Source: Euperipatoides rowelli
Taxonomy: Eukaryota; Onychophora; Udeonychophora; Euonychophora; Peripatopsidae
Length of the DNA: 11,078 nt
Direction: 5' to 3' (one strand)
NCBI GenBank assembly: GCA_003024985.2
Contig: PXIH01S0105653.1
Both the position numbers and the translations under genes were made by a program. Position 1 is the stretch's first letter, and every line of letters starts with the position of its first letter. This document shows positions 1 to 7,679 of this stretch, piece by piece. The notes under the pieces are model-generated. The model saw only the letters and a program-made list of their open reading frames with translations, was not told where the DNA came from and searched no databases.

Positions 1-50
1 AATACAGTTGATGAGTAGCTCATCAACCTTCCCCCTTGTTGGCACCCCTG
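1..50. mobile_element. Possible right end of a hAT-like element cut by the window edge
   Basis: Read on the minus strand, the sequence ending at 50 starts CAGGGGTGCCAACAAGG. This resembles the CAGGGGT... terminal repeats common in hAT transposons. The next 8 bases (51-58, GATAATAA) would be the target-site duplication, but the other end lies outside the window, so neither the terminal-repeat partner nor the duplication can be tested. This is inference from one end only. Confidence 0.3.
7..27. repeat. Short perfect hairpin (9-bp arms)
   Basis: GTTGATGAG at 7-15 is the exact reverse complement of CTCATCAAC at 19-27, with a 3-base loop. It lies just inside the putative hAT-like end at 37-50 and may be a subterminal hairpin of that element. 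The pairing is seen directly; the role is unknown. Confidence 0.6.
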
Positions 51-58
51 GATAATAA

Positions 59-1896
59 AAATAAAATTAAAAAAAAAGCCAAATATACTGTATACTGTAT
101 TTACATATAGACCTACAGTATATATAGGCCTACAGCACTTTAGGAAGACCAGAAAAAGAGATTTTACTTTAATACACAGGAGTTTTAAAATATAGAATTG
201 CATCTCAGCAAATGTCATTAACACATCATCAATTTCCCAATTTTCGTTCCTTTGATCTAATTCTAATACATCTTACATACAGTAGATAATTGAATTTTAA
301 AGAGTAATTTTTGTCATTCATTTTTTAATTGTTTGTTTGTAAAAAGGGCCAGCTTTATTCGTGGTTGATAAAATAAATAGATAAAATTTCGATTTAACTT
401 CAAAGGAGAGAAATTTTCAGCTGTTACTAGAGTCGTCTAGTTATTAGTGCTTTTCTTGTTATCCATCATTCTATTAGCTCCTCCCATGTTTAACGTAATC
501 AATTTTTATCGATTTTTTTTTCTTCTCCTTTGAATTCAATGTGATGGCAGCTCATGATTGCCATTGAAATATGTTACGGTATTCCACTTTTCTTTAAAAA
601 AAATAAATACGATTTTAAAAATGTAATTTCCATTTTATTAAAAACTACTGTCATTCTACCGTTGGTTTTAAAATGAGGAATAATTTTCACAATATTTTTC
701 TTTAAAACTGTGGTTCCTGGGATAGCAATAAAGTGATGTCCAATTTTGTAAAGCAGGCTCTCTGTTCTCTTGATAATGCAAATAATGATAGGTTGTTTCA
801 AGTTCTTTGAAGATCTGGTTGTGAAGAAAATACAGCACCTGGTAGTCAATTTTATTTTCCATTCCTTAAGTAGTTCTTGCTATTCTTAATCAAAATACTA
901 TATTAACGTCTATTTCAGTGAATTTGTCACTATTATTTTGAAGGGCTATCTAAAGATTTTTTTTTAATTTTTTTTAAAAATATTGCATTTATAGCTACGC
1001 AGTGTTTTATTTTTTAATGAAACCAATTACTTGATAAAAGAAAAAAAATTGAAACCACATATTTAGCTTCTAAAAAATTTGATTTAAAATATGATTTGCT
1101 AAAAATTAACTGATATGGACAAAATTTCAGACAGATGTGTAGAGAGTAGCCTAAACATTATTTTGCTTTAGCAAGGCAAATAAATATACTGTAATTGTGG
1201 AGGGATTAAACAAAAGAAGCTGTGTTGAACTGGCTTTAACGGACTCCCTAATAAAAATGGATTTAGGAGGTTCCCTGGCCCAACATGGTCAGAGAGTGGA
1301 CTCTCCCCCTCACCCACTTTAAAAAAAATCGTAGCGTTTTGAGATGAATTTGTTTAATTCTTATTGCAGAATAATTACCATTTTGGCTTTTTTTTTTAAT
1401 TGTACTTAAATTTTAGACATAAAATTGGCTTTGAAATACAGTATATAGCAACACTATTTAAGAGCTAGTAAAAAAATTACATAAAATAGGTCCCCAAACA
1501 GAAAGCAATAATTCATTGTATTTATTACTTAGCCTAGTATTGTGTATCTGAATTTTTTTTTTTTTACCATTGAAAATTAATTTTCGTTTGTTTTTATATA
1601 TCTGGCGATATTGCCTCCAGGGGTAAATTAATGAACATACAGACCATACATACCAACACACTAACATCTGTTTGAGAAATTCATCAATCACACATTAACT
1701 TCAGTAAGCTCATTAATTGCACTTTGTTATGCAATAAAATTTAAAAACACATAGCCGACATACGAATGAATATAAAACCTTGCTTTGCTTCACTCGTTCA
1801 TTGCACTCATTACATGATGCATGACAATTTTTCAAAAATTTCATGAGGAATGGGATTATAGGGAAGGGAGAATGAGCTAAACCACGTTGTCTAGGC
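59..1896. other. Non-coding A+T-rich stretch, no gene recognised
   Basis: Only short open frames occur here, without recognisable domains. The two longest overlap each other on the minus strand at about 574-862 and share no family I recognise. The stretch holds many A/T homopolymers (for example 957-976 and 1552-1565) and several copies of TACAGTA/TACTGTA (86, 93, 114, 278, 1187, 1437). A TAGGCCTA palindrome lies at 125-132. No RNA gene or transposon ends were recognised. Confidence 0.6.
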
Positions 1897-2216
1897 CAGC
1901 GGCTCCCAACCTTTTTACACGCGAGGACCACTTTTCCAACTACATATAAGTTGCGGGACCACCAGCTGACCACACACAAATATATATGATTATCGGAAGA
2001 CCTTTTTTTTTATGAGCACTAGCTTATATGTAATATCACAATATCATAATCAATTGTTTTAGAAAGAATATGCCTATATTCAATTTCACAAGTTATTGAT
2101 TAGTTGCCAAACTAAAATGTAGGATTTTTTTTTTTAATTGATAAAACAGCCAGGGACCACCTGATAATGCTACAGGGACCACTTATGGTCCACGGACCAC
2201 AGGTTGAGAACCACTG
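1897..2216. mobile_element. Non-autonomous hAT-type element (MITE), 320 bp
   Basis: The left end reads CAGCGGCTCCCAACC and the right end, on the other strand, reads CAGTGGTTCTCAACC. They match at 12 of 15 positions and all three differences are C/T transitions. CAG-starting terminal repeats of this kind are typical of hAT elements. Inside are five GGACCAC words, at 1925, 1956, 2154, 2176 and 2194, clustered near both ends like the subterminal transposase-binding repeats of hAT elements. The flanking 8-mers (GTCTAGGC left, GTCTCTAG right) share only their first four bases, so the duplication is poor or decayed; right-hand sequence CTCTAGAG contains the TCTAGA core often seen as a hAT target. 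There is no transposase. A minus-strand open frame across the left end is incidental. Confidence 0.8.
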
Positions 2217-2804
2217 GTCTCTAGAGGCTATATATTATCAAAGACGTTCATCATGGTTTGCAACACATGAAAATTTTTTGCCCATAATCTTTTGGTTAAG
2301 TATGCATTATGAATATTTTCTGGGCTATTCATACACCTGAGAGATATTTTAATGTTCATTTATTCACTTAGTTGGAGCATAGCCAAGAGCGGACTGACGA
2401 AGTCATAGAGTAGCCCAGTGATTTGGATATTTCACCAGTCCCCAACTTTTTTCAGGAAGTCTGGGAGTCGAGTCAAACTCTAGTGTGGTCTTGAGGTAGA
2501 GCACTGTGTAGGGGGTGAGAATGGAGTAGAATGGCAACATCCCGCCTCCCTTTTTTAAATAATTTGAGTGTAGCAATAGTTCTTAATTCTCTAAGAAAAT
2601 GATTATAAGAATCCAATGTGAGTTTCATAGCTAGTTAATGTAAAAGGGGAAAAAAAAGATGTGGAATTTCCATTGTAGTGGGTCAGAAAATTGTGAAAAT
2701 TTTTTATAAAAATATTTAACCTTAAAATTTATATGATTAACAGAATAGAAAAATATAACTTACTGTAAAATTGTAAAGTGAAAATTTATATAGGATTTGT
2801 GTGA
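2217..2804. other. Non-coding stretch, nothing recognised
   Basis: There is no open frame with a recognisable domain and no transposon end I can pair. A CAGTCCCCAACTTTTTTC string at 2436-2453 resembles a hAT start, but no partner end was found. Confidence 0.5.
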
Positions 2805-2980
2805 TTTAATTACTAAACCCCCTCTTAAAATGTAGGAGGGGGTTTAGTAATTAAAAAATAGAACAATTAATTTGTTTATTGAAGGCAAAATACCATGTTA
2901 ACATTAACATAGTATTTTGCCTTCAATAAACAGATTAATTTACAAGTATTTTTTAATTACTAAACCCCCTCCTACATTTT
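2805..2980. repeat. Nested inverted repeats (foldback-like), 176 bp
   Basis: Two inverted repeats overlap. The larger joins 2827-2901 to 2904-2980: about 75-bp arms, nearly identical as reverse complements, differing at a few positions and a small indel, with a 2-base loop. The inner part contains TTTGTTTATTGAAGGCAAAA (2871-2890) and its complement around 2911-2933. The smaller is a perfect 20-bp repeat, 2805-2824 against 2836-2855, with an 11-base loop. The same 20-bp module (TTTAATTACTAAACCCCCTC) therefore occurs three times: forward, reverse, and forward again at 2952-2971. It could be a foldback or MITE element or a product of replication template switching. No target-site duplication is clear and there is no coding function. 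Confidence 0.85.
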
Positions 2981-3693
2981 TAGTTTTAGGATACCACAAA
3001 ACTGCAATGTCAGAGTCCAAAATGGCAGTGACTGTGCATTTTCCAGAACATGCTCTAATTGCCTTTCAATACAAAATAAAAATAGCAGCAAAATATGGGG
3101 GTGGCACACTTGTCTGGCTAGGATGCTTAATTTAGTAAAATTGATTGCAAGTGCAAAAGTTGGATGGAGGTATAGGTACTTATTCAGCAATGGTGCAATA
3201 CCAGAACTTTAAGCATAAAATAGGGTTAGCACACTTACTTGAGGTATTGACAATTAGAGGATATTTCTTGGTAATCATGCCACTTGTTTAATCATTATGC
3301 AGGAATAAAAGACTAGCCTATACTGAAAATGGAAAATTAATTATATTGGCTCTTAAAAATATATATATACAGTATCTTATTTGGGAATAAAAAGGATTTA
3401 TAAATTGAAATAGGTCATTAATACATAGTTCACATTTTTAATACAAGGGCTTCCTTCTAGAACATAAACTATAAAAATGAACATTTTATATGATTTTATT
3501 GCAATGTATGTAACAACAAAAATATTTCAGATTAGTGCCTAAACTGTACCAACAACATCCTATTAATTTTTAAAAATTTACATCAGTCCATCATTAATTC
3601 TCTCCCTAAGTAACAGAAAATGTACAACTGTGTGTAGCATTATTATTTTGGAACTACTCCCACGCCTCAAAATTGTGCAAAATTATAGCCCTC
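2981..3693. other. Non-coding stretch, no gene recognised
   Basis: This lies just upstream of recognisable retrotransposon sequence. If the retrotransposon were longer, its endonuclease domain would fall here, but I could not find convincing endonuclease motifs such as the conserved SDH triad in a usable frame. Treat it as unassigned. Confidence 0.5.
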
Positions 3694-4036
3694 TATAACT
3701 TATCTATTAAAGAATGAAAATTTGGACACAACTATTAACTCCAAGTGCACAAATGATAAGTATGAAAATTTCAGTGAAACACTAGATCATTATGTTAGTA
3801 TAGCCTGTCCTATGGTCAAAAAGAATATAAACAGGGATGCAAAGAAACAGAAATTTAAAGCTATGAGGGAAATTATAATTGCAAAAGAAATAGTAAAAAA
3901 TAATTATGACGGGTTTCGTTCTTTGTGCTTGGTTGATAAAGAAATATATAAAGTAATAAATAAGAAAATGGTTATTAATGAAAAAAAACAGGTTTCTAGA
4001 TTAATAGGGGGAACAAACTTAAATAAAAAAGCCTGA
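3694..4036 (+). pseudogene. Retrotransposon ORF2 fragment: linker between endonuclease and RT
   Basis: This is the first recognisable piece of the LINE polyprotein. The main frame is open from about 3680 to a stop at 4034-4036 and encodes a lysine-rich, charged segment. An aromatic/aspartate stretch (YENFSETLDHYV) is followed by basic residues (KKNINRDAKKQKFKAMRE). In LINEs this linker follows the endonuclease and precedes the RT fingers. There is no ATG at the start and none is expected, because the segment is internal to a longer ORF. The stop at its end and the change of frame in the next piece show decay. Upstream homology fades near 3694, so the exact truncation point is unknown. Confidence 0.7.
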
Positions 4037-4046
4037 AATTTTGTAA

Positions 4047-4391
4047 ATAAGGAGTAGGCCTATAGAGGCATTAAGAATAAGGCTAAAAAATATCGAATTA
4101 AGTTGTGAAGACAGTTTGGTTTCTGACCCTAGTCAAATAAGCAATTTGTTTAATGATTATTATTCAAACATGGTCGATGATATGTTAACAGAAAATAATA
4201 TACAAATCAATAATGATAAAATCATAAATAGAAGTTTTATACTTGAGTCAATCTTTTTTGGCGATACTGATGGAGTTGAAATCATGAATGTTATTAATGG
4301 ATTGAAAAACAAGAGATCGGAGAGCTTTGATGGTATATCTAACTTCTTGTTAAAAAAAATGTGCAAACTTCCTGATTCATCCACTAGTTGA
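4047..4391 (+). pseudogene. Retrotransposon ORF2 fragment: N-terminal RT region
   Basis: This frame is open after a stop at 4044-4046 and continues the polyprotein. It carries the conserved pre-RT motif around an FN pair (ISNLFNDYYSNM, about 4137-4172). Further on is the NGLKNKRSESFDGISNFLLK segment (about 4296-4355), equivalent to the LINE motif L-x-x-x-K/R-S-x-G-x-DGI-x-x-x-L-L-K. The glycine usually found before DGI is replaced. The reading frame is lost near 4375: the peptide that should follow, with HPLVDIINSSLNEG, lies in the +1 frame, so the end of this frame is a frameshift artefact. It is 115 codons long and is not a functional protein. Confidence 0.8.
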
Positions 4392-4674
4392 TATAATAAA
4401 TAGTTCACTCAATGAAGGGATATTCCCAGAAAAACAAGTTGGAAATCATAATACCTCTTTATAAAGAAGGAGATAGGGAGATTAGCAAAATTATAGACCA
4501 ATCACGCTGATATCAAGTCTTTCCAAAGTTATAGAACTAATAGGCCTAGTACTAAATAGACTGATTAAATTTCTAGATATTAATAAAGTAATTATTAATG
4601 AACAAAACAGTTTCAGGAAAAGCAGGTCTACGGAGTCAGCACTAGTTGATTTTATGCATAAAATATTGAAAGCT
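4375..4674 (+). pseudogene. Retrotransposon RT fingers, three frames, cut by a hAT insertion
   Basis: Three consecutive pieces in three frame settings carry classic LINE RT motifs 0-2. The first (about 4375-4438) reads HPLVDIINSSLNEGIFPEK. The second (4439-4488) reads LEIIIPLYKEGD, the x-P-L-Y-K-x-GD motif. The third, open from 4489 to 4674, starts NYRPITLISSLSKVIE, the YRPI motif, and runs through EQNSFRKSRSTESALVDF. In the family the last motif is Q-x-GFR; the glycine is serine here. The coding match stops abruptly after HKILKA at 4674, where hAT-derived sequence begins. The roughly 20 residues that should follow, including the first catalytic aspartate (motif A), are absent. The segment cannot encode an active polymerase. 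Confidence 0.85.
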
Positions 4675-4733
4675 TGCGAGCTCCACAGTGCTCTTTGAAT
4701 AAAAATAAGTGCTTGCGGAGATGTGCAAAATTG

Positions 4734-4845
4734 GTGCTTGCGAGCACCATAAATTATGAAAAGAGTGCTCGCCTAGTTGTATGTAATTAGTGCTTTCAAG
4801 CACCATATATTGTAAAAAGAGTACTTGCCAACATTATTTCAAATA
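4734..4845. repeat. Tandem pair of about 56-bp units with palindromic cores
   Basis: Unit one starts GTGCTTGCGAGCACCAT at 4734 and unit two starts GTGCTTTCAAGCACCAT at 4790. In each, the start forms a small hairpin (GGTGCT...AGCACC in the first unit) and a similar AAGAGTGCTCGC or AAGAGTACTTGC follows about 28 bases later. Partial copies lie upstream, AGTGCTCT at 4688 and AAGTGCTTGC at 4708. These are probably subterminal repeats of the surrounding hAT remnant. Confidence 0.7.
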
Positions 4846-5204
4846 ATCCAAATACTTAACACATGCTCTACGTCGAACAATATACTCCTGACAGCATCCG
4901 TAACGTCACCCCATTTGTTTTTGTAAAGGGAATTTCACCCATTTAGCATAATTTATTCAAAAGGAAAAAAATAGGCTATAAAGATTAGAATTTACATATT
5001 TTAACATGCTTATAACAAGATTTAAAAAAAATGAAATTACAAAGATCAAAATATAGAATTATATAGAGTTTCATTTTACTCATCCATTCGTTCTACTTCT
5101 TTCCCATGATTTATGTTATTAATACCACCGTGATTTGGGTTATTTGTTTTGCTTCTTTAGCTGGCTTTTGTAAAGCGAACTGTCAAAGACATTATGACAC
5201 TCAC

Positions 5205-5245
5205 TACTCAAACTGTTGAATGTCATGCATTCAACAGTTTGAGTA
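5205..5245. repeat. Perfect 18-bp hairpin inside the hAT remnant
   Basis: TACTCAAACTGTTGAATG at 5205-5222 is the exact reverse complement of 5228-5245, with a 5-base loop. It sits about 150 bases from the right terminal repeat. Such internal hairpins are common in non-autonomous hAT elements. No function is shown. Confidence 0.8.
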
Positions 5246-5376
5246 CAGTATGTGTTTATTTACCTATATTTTCAATTAAAAATAAATTGCAATAATTTAA
5301 AAAGCTCATCAAAAAATAAAATAGTGGGTGCTCTTCAGGTGACCCGAGACTCAAAAAGTGCTCACGCTAGAGAAAA

Positions 5377-5399
5377 GGTTGAGAACCCCTGGTGTAAAC
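5377..5399. repeat. hAT right terminal repeat plus candidate 8-bp target site
   Basis: The terminal repeat is 5377-5391 and the adjacent 8 bases, GTGTAAAC (5392-5399), would be the target-site duplication. Its left copy should precede the missing left terminal repeat and is not present near 4667-4675, consistent with a deletion there. The bases 5394-5399 already encode the V-N of the RT. Confidence 0.65.
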
Positions 5400-5747
5400 C
5401 ATAACATTCTGATTGATAAACTATATGGATATGGAATCAGAGGTATTCCTTTAAATTGGTTGAAATTGTTTCTATTGAATAGATATCAATGTGTTGAAAT
5501 AGAGCAATCATCTAATGGTAGTCACAGGACATTTAGATCAGATTTCAAAAGAGTGAAACATGGAGTCCCTTAGGGATCTATATTGGGACCCATTCTGTTT
5601 TTACTCTACATTAATAATATAGGAAGGGATTTAAATAGTGACTTATCTTTATATGCCAACGACATTGCAATAATATATCAGAATACTAAGTTGATAGAAA
5701 TTGAAAACACTTTAAATCAAGATTTAAATAGAATAATCAATACTCAC
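5394..5747 (+). pseudogene. Retrotransposon RT palm with mutated catalytic box
   Basis: This resumes the LINE RT after the hAT remnant, in a frame different from the piece before it. Motifs appear in order. VNHNILIDKL follows motif A, and GIRGIPLNWLKLFLLNR is the G-x-x-G-x-x-x-x-W-x-x-x-x-L-x-x-R segment. GVP-stop-GSILGPILFLLYINNI (5562 on) is motif B, with a TAG at 5571-5573 in place of the usual glutamine codon. YAND (5652-5663) is the catalytic Y/F-A-D-D box with its first aspartate replaced by asparagine. The frame then reaches TGA at 5748-5750, where the family usually has a tryptophan. Loss of motif A upstream, the stop in motif B and the altered catalytic box each make the enzyme non-functional. 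Confidence 0.9.
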
Positions 5748-5750
5748 TGA

Positions 5751-6188
5751 AATAAACCTTTTTATAAATAAACAGAAATCTAAATGCATTGAATTTAAAA
5801 GATCAGAAAATAAAGAGAGATTTGTGTAAGTGTTGAAGATTATGTATTATAAAATGTCAATGCTTGGAATTTCCTAAGAGTAAGAGTTGATAGAAATCTT
5901 AAATGGTCTTGTCTTGCAGACTATATTGTATATGCAACAAGATAAGTAGTACCGGTAATATGTTTGTATTAAGAAGAAGTGGCCTGGTAGATTCAGAAAT
6001 GTACGCGCAATTTATTTCACACTTACTGTATCTACTTGCATATTAGATGTGGGATCGTAATATGGGGTAATGCTTCTAAAAAGTTATTGCAAATAATATT
6101 TATTTTACAAAAGAGAGCTGTAAGATACATACTGTATGTGGATTGAAATCAATAGAGTCGTGTAGACAGCGTTTAGAATTCACTTTTT
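5751..6188 (+). pseudogene. Retrotransposon RT thumb region, heavily decayed
   Basis: There is no long open frame, but short matches appear in shifting frames. INKQKSKCIEF (from about 5763) is the N-x-x-K-S/T-K-x-x-x-F motif after the palm. RVDRNLKWS (about 5884-5910) corresponds to the L-G-V-x-x-D-x-x-L-x-W motif. IRCGIVIWGNASKKLLQ (about 6043-6093) corresponds to the Y-G-I-x-x-WG motif, followed by LQKRAVRYI (about 6107-6133). These are well known C-terminal landmarks of Jockey/CR1-type RT proteins and confirm continuity between the palm and the tail piece. Frame assignments here are approximate. Confidence 0.75.
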
Positions 6189-6476
6189 TTGACACTTCAT
6201 GGTCTCTATGTTTTTAAAAGTGTGATGTATGCTGTTTTTAATAATAATGAATTGGAATATAAGCATGATCACTATACCAGATATGAGCCTCAACATAATT
6301 TGGAATTTACCAAAAAGGATGTTCTTTTGAATGGGATCAGATGTTTTAATGCCTTACCTGGTAATCTGAAACGAATTGTTGATAAAAACCAATTCATGAA
6401 ACAATTAAAGGGTTTCTTAATTGATAGATGTATATATGGCTATGAGGAATTTTTTGAAAGTGTAATTAATAGATAG
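6189..6476 (+). pseudogene. Retrotransposon ORF2 C-terminal tail
   Basis: This open segment of 95 codons ends at a TAG (6474-6476) that is probably the original stop of the element's protein. It begins within LHGLYVFKSVMYAVFNN, then HDHYTRYEP and an FNALPGNLKRI segment, and ends with FMKQLKGFLIDRCIYGYEEF. The order LYxxK, TR, N-x-LP, F-K-x-x-LK, then an aromatic tail is typical of C-terminal domains of Jockey/CR1-type LINE proteins. There is no natural start codon because the segment is internal. It is the best preserved part of the copy, as expected for a 5'-truncated LINE, but it has no function alone. Confidence 0.85.
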
Positions 6477-6789
6477 TTTGTTTTTAACTTGGAAGAATTT
6501 TATAGTGTTGTATTGACTTGTGTGTATATTTGTTCTTTACTCAAATTTATAAATGTTCTTTCTTGTGATTGTATTATTTTTTATGACCTTTTCCAATACT
6601 TGTACAAGTCTAACGGAAATAAAAATATTATTCTTACATTTAAAAGTTCTACTATATGCCTATTTATTTCTGCATTGCTCCTCTTCCCATTTTCTTGTGA
6701 AAAAAATTTGCAATTGTATACAAATAGGAATTTAATCTTGAATTAGCTTATTTATCATGTGTAAAAAGAAATAGTTTAAAAAAAAAAAA
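6477..6789 (+). other. Probable retrotransposon 3' UTR with oligo(A) tail
   Basis: This T-rich non-coding tail follows the polyprotein stop. It contains an AATAAA hexamer at 6618-6623 followed by ATATTATTC, one candidate 3' end, and an A12 run at 6778-6789, the other. Open frames here are low-complexity and not believed. Which position is the true element end is undecided. Confidence 0.55.
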
Positions 6790-7679
6790 TGTCAGAACTC
6801 CCTCCACCAGCCTATTTCTCACCTGTAACAAAAATGAATAACTTATTGCATAACATTAATTTTTATTCTGGCCTAATATTCAACAATATAGTTTGAAGCC
6901 AAGGGTATAAATGCACTTTAGCCATTAATGTTAGTTTTCAATTGTAGGCCCTTTTTTAATTAGTTTTATTATCTTTTACTCTATTGTGCATATAAAAGAA
7001 CGGAATAATAATAATGACCACAGAAAATAGTTTATTTATTTAAGATTAATGCAGTATGTTAATTAAATTGTATCACATTAAAAAAATCATCTCTCTAAAC
7101 AGCATAGGGATATTTACAGTCTGATTCTACGTAATTATTTTATTCTATTTTAGTAATATTGGTCCAAAATCATACGTTAGCAATCTTTTAACGTATGATT
7201 TTGATATGACAAATATGAAGAATAAAATTGCTTTCATAATTTTATTTTATACATTAGGTCTTGAATGTTAGTACAAAATATGTCATTTTGCAATTAGAAT
7301 GTGCGGAAGTTGGTGTCTTCTTGTTAACGGTTTTCTGATGAAATAAAATATAATAGACTAAGATGACAATGTAAAAATATACAATCATTCACTAAATAAC
7401 AATTATTTTCAGGCAAATAACAAAACACTTTTCTTACATTAAATGAATGACTTGAAAAAAAGTAAAAATACTTTCATATTGTAATGGCATCCTCATACAT
7501 CACTCAATTAGAGATGGACAATAATTAATTACAAAGTCTCTTATTGATAAAAATCTTCACCTTATGGATGATGATTTTATACTCTTCTGGGAATTTAAAT
7601 CATTTTGAACATTTTTTTTTCCTTACCATTTCAATTCACTGTACACTACTAATTTATGATCTGTAAAGTAATGTTTACT
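6790..7679. other. Non-coding stretch, no gene recognised
   Basis: A+T-rich sequence between the retrotransposon and the next hAT element. Apart from the hairpin at 7165-7203, nothing is recognised. Confidence 0.55.
7165..7203. repeat. Perfect 15-bp hairpin
   Basis: CAAAATCATACGTTA (7165-7179) pairs exactly with TAACGTATGATTTTG (7189-7203) across a 9-base loop. The arms contain CpG (ACGT) in otherwise CpG-poor surroundings. It could be a relic of a small foldback element or a structured RNA stem; nothing nearby distinguishes these. Confidence 0.8.

Larger units (their letters stand above)
4675..5391. mobile_element. hAT-type remnant inserted in the retrotransposon RT
   Basis: The right end (5377-5391), read on the minus strand, is CAGGGGTTCTCAACC, a typical hAT terminal repeat. 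It matches the right terminal repeat of the element at 1897-2216 at 14 of 15 positions. RT coding resumes immediately after it, with VNHNIL from 5394. No matching left terminal repeat exists near 4675, so the left end was lost together with about 60 bp of RT; this loss is inferred by comparison with the family. Both ends carry diverged GTGCTYGC-type words, for example 4734-4742, 4766-4772 and 5359-5366, like hAT subterminal repeats. There is also a 56-bp tandem pair (4734-4845) and a perfect 18-bp hairpin (5205-5245). No transposase is present. Confidence 0.75.
3694..6789 (+). mobile_element. Decayed, 5'-truncated non-LTR retrotransposon (Jockey/CR1-like LINE)
   Basis: Sequential + strand fragments, in different frames but in the right order, match the second ORF of a Jockey/CR1-type LINE. 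They are the linker after the endonuclease, the RT fingers, the RT palm with GVP-stop-GSILGP and YAND, and a C-terminal tail ending in a GYEEFFE-like motif. No endonuclease or ORF1 is recognised, so the copy appears 5'-truncated. A hAT remnant splits the RT at about 4675-5391. The 3' end is uncertain: an AATAAA at 6618-6623 precedes an A/T-rich tail near 6636, while an oligo(A) run ends at 6789. At least five frame changes and several stops make it a dead copy. The clade is not fixed by eye; R1/Jockey or CR1-group are the main choices. Confidence 0.9.

Noticed and set aside
399-534. Perfect 11-bp inverted repeat TTCAAAGGAGA (399-409) and TCTCCTTTGAA (524-534).
   Set aside because: At this separation, an 11-bp pairing is not improbable in 11 kb of A+T-biased DNA, and no target-site duplication or further arm similarity was clear.
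574-862. Two overlapping minus-strand open frames of 91 and 64 codons.
   Set aside because: They overlap in different frames. The 64-codon one has a plausible amino-acid mix but matches no family I recognise, and no splice structure or start context supports it.
1713-1979. Minus-strand open frame of 88 codons with tryptophan- and serine-rich start.
   Set aside because: It is a translation of the hAT left end and its GGACCAC words, not a gene.
2436-2453. CAGTCCCCAACTTTTTTC as a possible hAT left end.
   Set aside because: No reverse-complement partner was found within the window at a plausible distance.
2917-3190. Open frames of 72 codons on both strands.
   Set aside because: They lie across or beside the inverted repeat and on opposite strands of the same DNA, with no domain; the inverted repeat explains the first part.
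3202-3208. CAGAACT as an alternative LINE target-site duplication with 6794-6800 region.
   Set aside because: Only seven bases match, which is expected by chance over this distance.
4734-4845. Repeat spacing reminiscent of a CRISPR array.
   Set aside because: Only two diverged full units exist, the sequence context is a eukaryotic transposon, and there are no cas genes.
6489-6746. Two overlapping + strand open frames rich in F, L, I and C that look like membrane segments.
   Set aside because: T-rich retrotransposon 3' UTR gives hydrophobic translations automatically; the two frames overlap and neither has other support.
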